This document shows, piece by piece, positions 5,300 through 8,665 of a stretch of DNA of 8,665 nt. Every line of letters starts with the position of its first letter. Position 1 is the stretch's first letter. The stretch is from Nitrospinota bacterium (lineage in GTDB: Bacteria > Nitrospinota_A > JADGAW01): assembly GCA_015231815.1 (NCBI GenBank), contig JADGAW010000082.1:1-8665 (forward strand). The letters run 5' to 3'. The translations under genes and the position numbers were made by a program. The notes beneath the pieces are model-generated. The model was not told where the DNA came from and ran no database searches. It was given only the letters and a program-made list of their open reading frames with translations.

Positions 5300-5329
5300 T
5301 TACCAATAGCGAAAGAGCGGGTGTATAAT
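5300..5329 (+). promoter_or_regulatory. Candidate promoter upstream of the TSUP permease
   Basis: TTACCA (5300-5305) and a perfect TATAAT (5324-5329) are 18 bases apart. Four of six -35 bases fit the sigma70 consensus. Transcription from here would give a leader of about 100 nt that includes the palindrome at 5377-5394. Confidence 0.4.
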
Positions 5330-5376
5330 CTGAGGAAAATCAATATTCAGTACTGCTTATTGAGATGATCGACCTT

Positions 5377-5394
5377 TTCAGCCGGCGGCTTGAA
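5377..5394. repeat. GC-rich palindrome upstream of the TSUP permease
   Basis: The core AGCCG-G-CGGCT (5380-5390) is an exact palindrome about a central G. The flanks TTC on the left and GAA on the right extend it with a one-base offset. It could be an operator or a small RNA hairpin in the permease leader. It also overlaps a short reading frame that encodes IDLFSRR, so the palindrome may be a by-product of that sequence. Confidence 0.4.
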
Positions 5395-5435
5395 TTCTAG
5401 CCAAACTGATGACCTACCTAAACGTGTAAACAGCC

Positions 5436-6449
5436 ATGGCAACTTCACAAAATATTTTGAAACGGAAATATGCACCCTTTGCTATAGCCTTTATTGTATG
5501 GGGGGCGTGGATTATTTTAATAACGATTTTCGATAATTGGGGACTTTTTGGCGATAACTGGTTTATGTCGGTAACTATGGTCTTCGGCTCTTTTATTGCT
5601 GGATCGACCAGTGTCGGCGGTGGAGCAGTTGCATTTCCGGTCATGACCCTAATGTACGATATTCCTCCTCCAGTTGCCCGGGATTTTTCCCTTATGGTTC
5701 AATCAGTTGGGATGACAGCAGCAACCTTGACCATTATTTTCTTGAGAATTCCTGTTGAATGGCGTGTAATAACTTTTATATCAATTGGGGGCTTTTTGGG
5801 CATCGTCTTTGGGTTGGAGGAAGTAGCACCACGTTTACCTTCTTCCTTTGCCATGCTGTTTTTCACCAGTTTGTGGTTTGCTTTTGGCTTGATTATATAT
5901 TGGGTCAACAGGCATTCTGACCGCTTTATCTATACAAAACTGGAAAAGTTTACCTCCGCTGATATTGTCCGTTTATTTGTGATTGGTTTTATAGGAGGAA
6001 CGGTAAGTGGCGTGACTGGTACCGGCATTGATATTGTCGCATTTTCTTTACTCTCTTTGTATTTTAGGCTTTGTGAAAAAATTGCCACCCCGACTTCTGT
6101 TGTTTTGATGACAATAAATTCTCTGGCAGGCTTTTTATGGAAGGAAAGTTTTTCTGTCGGGATGGAGCCGGCAGCATGGAATTACTGGTGGGTCTGCGTT
6201 CCTGTGGTTGTAATAGGAGCTCCACTTGGTGCCTGGTTTATTAAAAATAAGTCAAGGTTTTTTATTATCGGCTTACTGTGTTCCGCTATTATTGTTCAAT
6301 ACATCGGTGCACTTTTTATTCTTCCCATGGATGCTTTTATGGCTTTCTTCAGCCTTGCAATCATCGTTCTGGGGGTTTGTTGTTTTTGGGGAGCTGAGCA
6401 TTTTGGTAAAAACAGATTTATTGTTACTCCAAAAGAAGAAAAGATATAA
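5436..6449 (+). CDS. TauE/SafE (TSUP) family membrane permease
   Basis: A 337-residue membrane protein with the internal duplication of the TSUP family. The first repeat has GSFIAGSTSVGGGAVAFP (residues 51-68) after two N-terminal membrane segments. The second has GGTVSGVTGTGIDIVAFS (187-204). About eight membrane segments are expected. Members export or import sulfite, sulfoacetate, sulfonates or related anions; specificity cannot be read from sequence. ATG 5436 has no clear ribosome site; a TATAAT-containing promoter lies about 110 bases upstream. It is divergent from arsJ and may share the 288-base control region, but a joint arsenic role is only a guess. It ends 104 bases before the convergent ychF stop, with no clear terminator between. 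Confidence 0.85.
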   Translation: MATSQNILKRKYAPFAIAFIVWGAWIILITIFDNWGLFGDNWFMSVTMVFGSFIAGSTSVGGGAVAFPVMTLMYDIPPPVARDFSLMVQSVGMTAATLTIIFLRIPVEWRVITFISIGGFLGIVFGLEEVAPRLPSSFAMLFFTSLWFAFGLIIYWVNRHSDRFIYTKLEKFTSADIVRLFVIGFIGGTVSGVTGTGIDIVAFSLLSLYFRLCEKIATPTSVVLMTINSLAGFLWKESFSVGMEPAAWNYWWVCVPVVVIGAPLGAWFIKNKSRFFIIGLLCSAIIVQYIGALFILPMDAFMAFFSLAIIVLGVCCFWGAEHFGKNRFIVTPKEEKI

Positions 6450-6553
6450 CACCTTTCTAAGTCGAAACCTTTTTTCTCCCGTAAAAGACCATTAACCGTG
6501 AATAATTTTGAAAATAATACGCCCAAATTTTACTTCAATAGTGCCTGGCTCAA

Positions 6554-7648
6554 CTATACATTGAAGCGGAAGTGCATGACATCGCCGTCCTGAACGACAT
6601 ATTCCTTTCCTTCAATTCGTGCGAGTCCTTTTTCCTTTGCCCCCTGCTCCCCACCGTTTTCGATAAAATCTTTGTAGGAAATAACTTCTGCTTTAATAAA
6701 ACCTTTTTCAAAATCGGTATGAATAACGCCGGCTGCCTGAGGTGCTTTTGCATCCTTAAGAACTGTCCACGCCCTTACCTCCTTAACTCCGGCTGTAATA
6801 TAGGTTATGAGATTCAACAGCTTATATCCTTCCTTAATCAGGAGTTCAAGTCCGCTCACCTCCAAGCCATAATCCTGAAGAAATTCTTTCTTTTCTTCCT
6901 TACTCAGTTCGGAAATTTCCTCTTCGATTTTTGAGCAAATCTTAATTACCTTGCTGTTAGACTTATCCGCATGTGCCTTAACAGCAAGAAACATATCGTT
7001 TTCCTTTTGAATATCGTCTTCTGAAACATTGGCAATATACAAGGCTGGTTTTATCGTAAGAAGGTGCAAATCTTTAATCAGCAACAGTTCTTTTTCGTTG
7101 AGGTCAAGTTCTCTGGCTGATTTTGCAGCAAGAAAGCCCTCTATGAGTTTTTCGTAAACATCCTTAAGAGCTTTTGCGTCTTTATCTCCACTTTTCAACA
7201 ACTTTTCTGTTCTTACTTTTCTTTTTTCAACAGAATCCAGATCGGCAAGAACAAGTTCGTACTCAATTATTTCAATATCCTCTACAGGATTAACCTTTCC
7301 TGTTACGTGGGTAATGTTATCATCCTCAAAACAGCGAACAATATGAACGATAGCATCAACCTCCCTGATATGTCCAAGAAACTTATTTCCAAGCCCCTCC
7401 CCTTTGCTGGCTCCTTTAACAAGTCCTGCGATATCAACAAACTCAATCGTTGTAGGAAGAATTTTTTCTGGCTTAACAATTTCAGCAATTTTTTCAAGTC
7501 GTTCATCAGGAACCTGAACAATCCCAACATTTGGTTCAATCGTGCAAAAAGGAAAGTTTGCAGCCTGAGCTGCGGCAGATGTTAAAGCATTAAAGGTCGT
7601 TGATTTACCAACATTTGGCAAGCCAACAATTCCACATTTAAAACCCAT
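6554..7648 (-). CDS. ychF: Redox-regulated ATPase YchF (Obg family)
   Basis: A full-length 364-residue protein. P-loop GLPNVGKST is at residues 9-17, and the conserved NFPFCTIEPN at 31-40 includes switch I. DIAGLVKGASKGEGLG starts at 72 as G3. NVSE at 207-210 replaces the NKxD of true GTPases, the hallmark that makes YchF prefer ATP. A coiled insertion runs from about 130 to 260. The C-terminal TGS domain (about 281-363) begins with TYITAGVKEVRAWT and ends with QDGDVMHFRFNV. YchF associates with ribosomes and affects stress and oxidative responses. It lies 46 bases downstream of the PSP1-domain gene on the same strand, so co-transcription is likely. ATG 7648 starts at the conserved MGFKCGIVGLPN; no ribosome site is evident. 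Confidence 0.97.
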   Translation of the reverse strand: MGFKCGIVGLPNVGKSTTFNALTSAAAQAANFPFCTIEPNVGIVQVPDERLEKIAEIVKPEKILPTTIEFVDIAGLVKGASKGEGLGNKFLGHIREVDAIVHIVRCFEDDNITHVTGKVNPVEDIEIIEYELVLADLDSVEKRKVRTEKLLKSGDKDAKALKDVYEKLIEGFLAAKSARELDLNEKELLLIKDLHLLTIKPALYIANVSEDDIQKENDMFLAVKAHADKSNSKVIKICSKIEEEISELSKEEKKEFLQDYGLEVSGLELLIKEGYKLLNLITYITAGVKEVRAWTVLKDAKAPQAAGVIHTDFEKGFIKAEVISYKDFIENGGEQGAKEKGLARIEGKEYVVQDGDVMHFRFNV

Positions 7649-7694
7649 TGTATATTTGGTAATAGTTAGTAAGAGAGGATATGCTGTTCAAAAG

Positions 7695-8665
7695 CTACGA
7701 GGTTGGTGTAGGTGTTGATGGTGGTTTTGGTCTGTCATCAACATTTTTGTTTTTATTTTTCTTTTTCCACTTAGGATTGAATTTTTTATTAAAGGGTTTT
7801 TTCTTCTTCCCCCCTTCATGTTCTCCTGTTGGTTTTGCATCCTGTTTTTCTCCGCCCTGTTTTGGAGAAAACGGCTTTTCATATCTTTTTTCTTTTTTTT
7901 CGGCTGAAGTATTTTTATAGAGTGCCGAATCATCGCTTTCCAAATCAATTTCATCAATTGATTTAAACTGCTTCACGAGCTTAGGTCTTTGTTTCATACG
8001 CTCAATTCGTTCTTCGCTCTTTTGCTCTTCCGAAGTATTATTTCTATTATTCCTGTCCCTATTTATCGGGTCTGCCTGAGTTCTTGGCATCATATGATTT
8101 ACTCCGGGCTTGAAATATTTCGCCACATCCTCAGCAGTAATTTGATCGGTTCGTTGATTATCTTCCTCGTAAATGGTTACACTGTCCATAAGAAGTTCGT
8201 TCTTAACAACGCAGCAATTTCCTCTGTCGCAATGAAACCGTGCTCCCTGCTTTGGAAAGTTCTGTCGAATATCTTTATAAACCTCATATTCATATTCAAG
8301 GCAGCACATCAAACGACCACAATAGCCAGAGATTTTTGCCGGATTTAAACTTAAATCCTGCACCTTAGCCATCTTGATGGAAATGGGGGAAAAACTATTA
8401 AGAAATGTTGAGCAGCATAGAGTTTCGCCACAAACCCCGCAACCACCAGTCATTTTTGCAAGCTCCCTCACACCGATTTGCTTCATCTCAATCTTTGTTT
8501 TGAGCTGTTTAGCAAGTTCCCTCACTAAATTCCTATAATCCGCTCTGGCTTCTGAGGTAAAGAAAAAGGTTGCTTTTGTGGCATTAAAGTTAAATTCAAC
8601 ATAGGCTATTTTTATATCAAGCTTTTGCTCTTTAATAAGCTCTCGTGAAAGAAGGTAGGCTTCTT
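7695..8665 (-). CDS. PSP1-domain (RicT/YaaT-like) protein, N-terminus off window
   Basis: The frame stays open to the window edge (it reads E-A-Y-L-L-S-R-E-L at 8663 downwards), so the 5' end is missing; 322 residues are visible. The PSP1 C-terminal domain is complete: KATFFFTSEARADYRNLVRELA, broken here as KATFFFTSEA plus RADYRNLVRELA, then MKQIGVRELAKMTGG, CGVCGETLCC, SPISIKMAKVQDLSLNP and GYCGRLMCCLEYE. A later CDRGNCC adds cysteines. In Bacillus, the relative RicT forms a complex with RicA and RicF that carries iron-sulfur clusters and acts in RNA maturation; partners in other phyla are less clear. The last roughly 120 residues are unlike the core: rich in Lys, Asn and Gln and ending in a KKKKP/KWKKKNKNKN basic stretch and a Pro-Thr tail, probably disordered and able to bind nucleic acid. 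ychF follows closely downstream. Confidence 0.9.
   Translation of the reverse strand, partial: EAYLLSRELIKEQKLDIKIAYVEFNFNATKATFFFTSEARADYRNLVRELAKQLKTKIEMKQIGVRELAKMTGGCGVCGETLCCSTFLNSFSPISIKMAKVQDLSLNPAKISGYCGRLMCCLEYEYEVYKDIRQNFPKQGARFHCDRGNCCVVKNELLMDSVTIYEEDNQRTDQITAEDVAKYFKPGVNHMMPRTQADPINRDRNNRNNTSEEQKSEERIERMKQRPKLVKQFKSIDEIDLESDDSALYKNTSAEKKEKRYEKPFSPKQGGEKQDAKPTGEHEGGKKKKPFNKKFNPKWKKKNKNKNVDDRPKPPSTPTPTS

Noticed and set aside
7681..7957. Low-complexity open frames opposite the end of the PSP1-domain gene
   Set aside because: Phe/Gly-rich or Lys-rich translations result from the AT-rich, Lys-coding tail of the real minus-strand gene.

Overview
The window is AT-rich bacterial DNA with short intergenic gaps in its housekeeping parts. 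It carries YchF, a PSP1/RicT-type cysteine protein, an ArsJ-type efflux pump, a VapBC-type toxin-antitoxin pair and a short CRISPR array. The mix fits a Gram-negative, possibly Desulfobacterota-like or other environmental lineage, but nothing here fixes the taxonomy. Most host genes (M50B, arsJ, TSUP, ychF) show no clear Shine-Dalgarno sequence, whereas the toxin-antitoxin operon has a strong one.

Layout. 1-1443: a MobA-like nucleotidyltransferase cut by the left edge, then an M50B-like membrane metalloprotease, both on plus. 1452-2090: a glyoxalase-II-like metallo-beta-lactamase-fold hydrolase on minus, convergent with the protease. 2091-2322: a two-way regulatory gap with a -10 box for the hydrolase, one copy of a purine-rich dispersed repeat, and a good sigma70-type promoter for the toxin-antitoxin pair. 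2323-2945: ribbon-helix-helix antitoxin and PIN-domain toxin, overlapping by one base. 2946-3929: almost 1 kb without a credible gene. It holds a leader with a perfect 11-bp inverted repeat, a four-repeat CRISPR array without cas genes, a large foldable element with a second T/A-rich hairpin, and then a second, degenerate copy of the CRISPR repeat plus its trailer. 3930-5147: arsJ on minus. 5148-5435: intergenic region with a promoter candidate and a palindrome. 5436-6449: a TauE/SafE (TSUP) permease on plus. 6554-7648: ychF on minus. 7695-8665: PSP1/RicT-like protein on minus, cut by the right edge.

How parts fit together. The toxin-antitoxin pair, the CRISPR remnant, the repeat copies and the lone arsJ make up an accessory island between conserved genes. 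The feature most worth a second look is at 3437-3850. The last CRISPR repeat and 40 bases of trailer (76 nt, 5 differences) occur twice, and a roughly 180-nt inverted-repeat element lies between the copies. The same trailer contains a modular purine-rich repeat that is also found upstream of the toxin-antitoxin promoter. This looks like an array end rearranged by, or used as a landing site for, small non-coding repeat elements. No cas gene is in the window, so any interference would depend on proteins encoded elsewhere.
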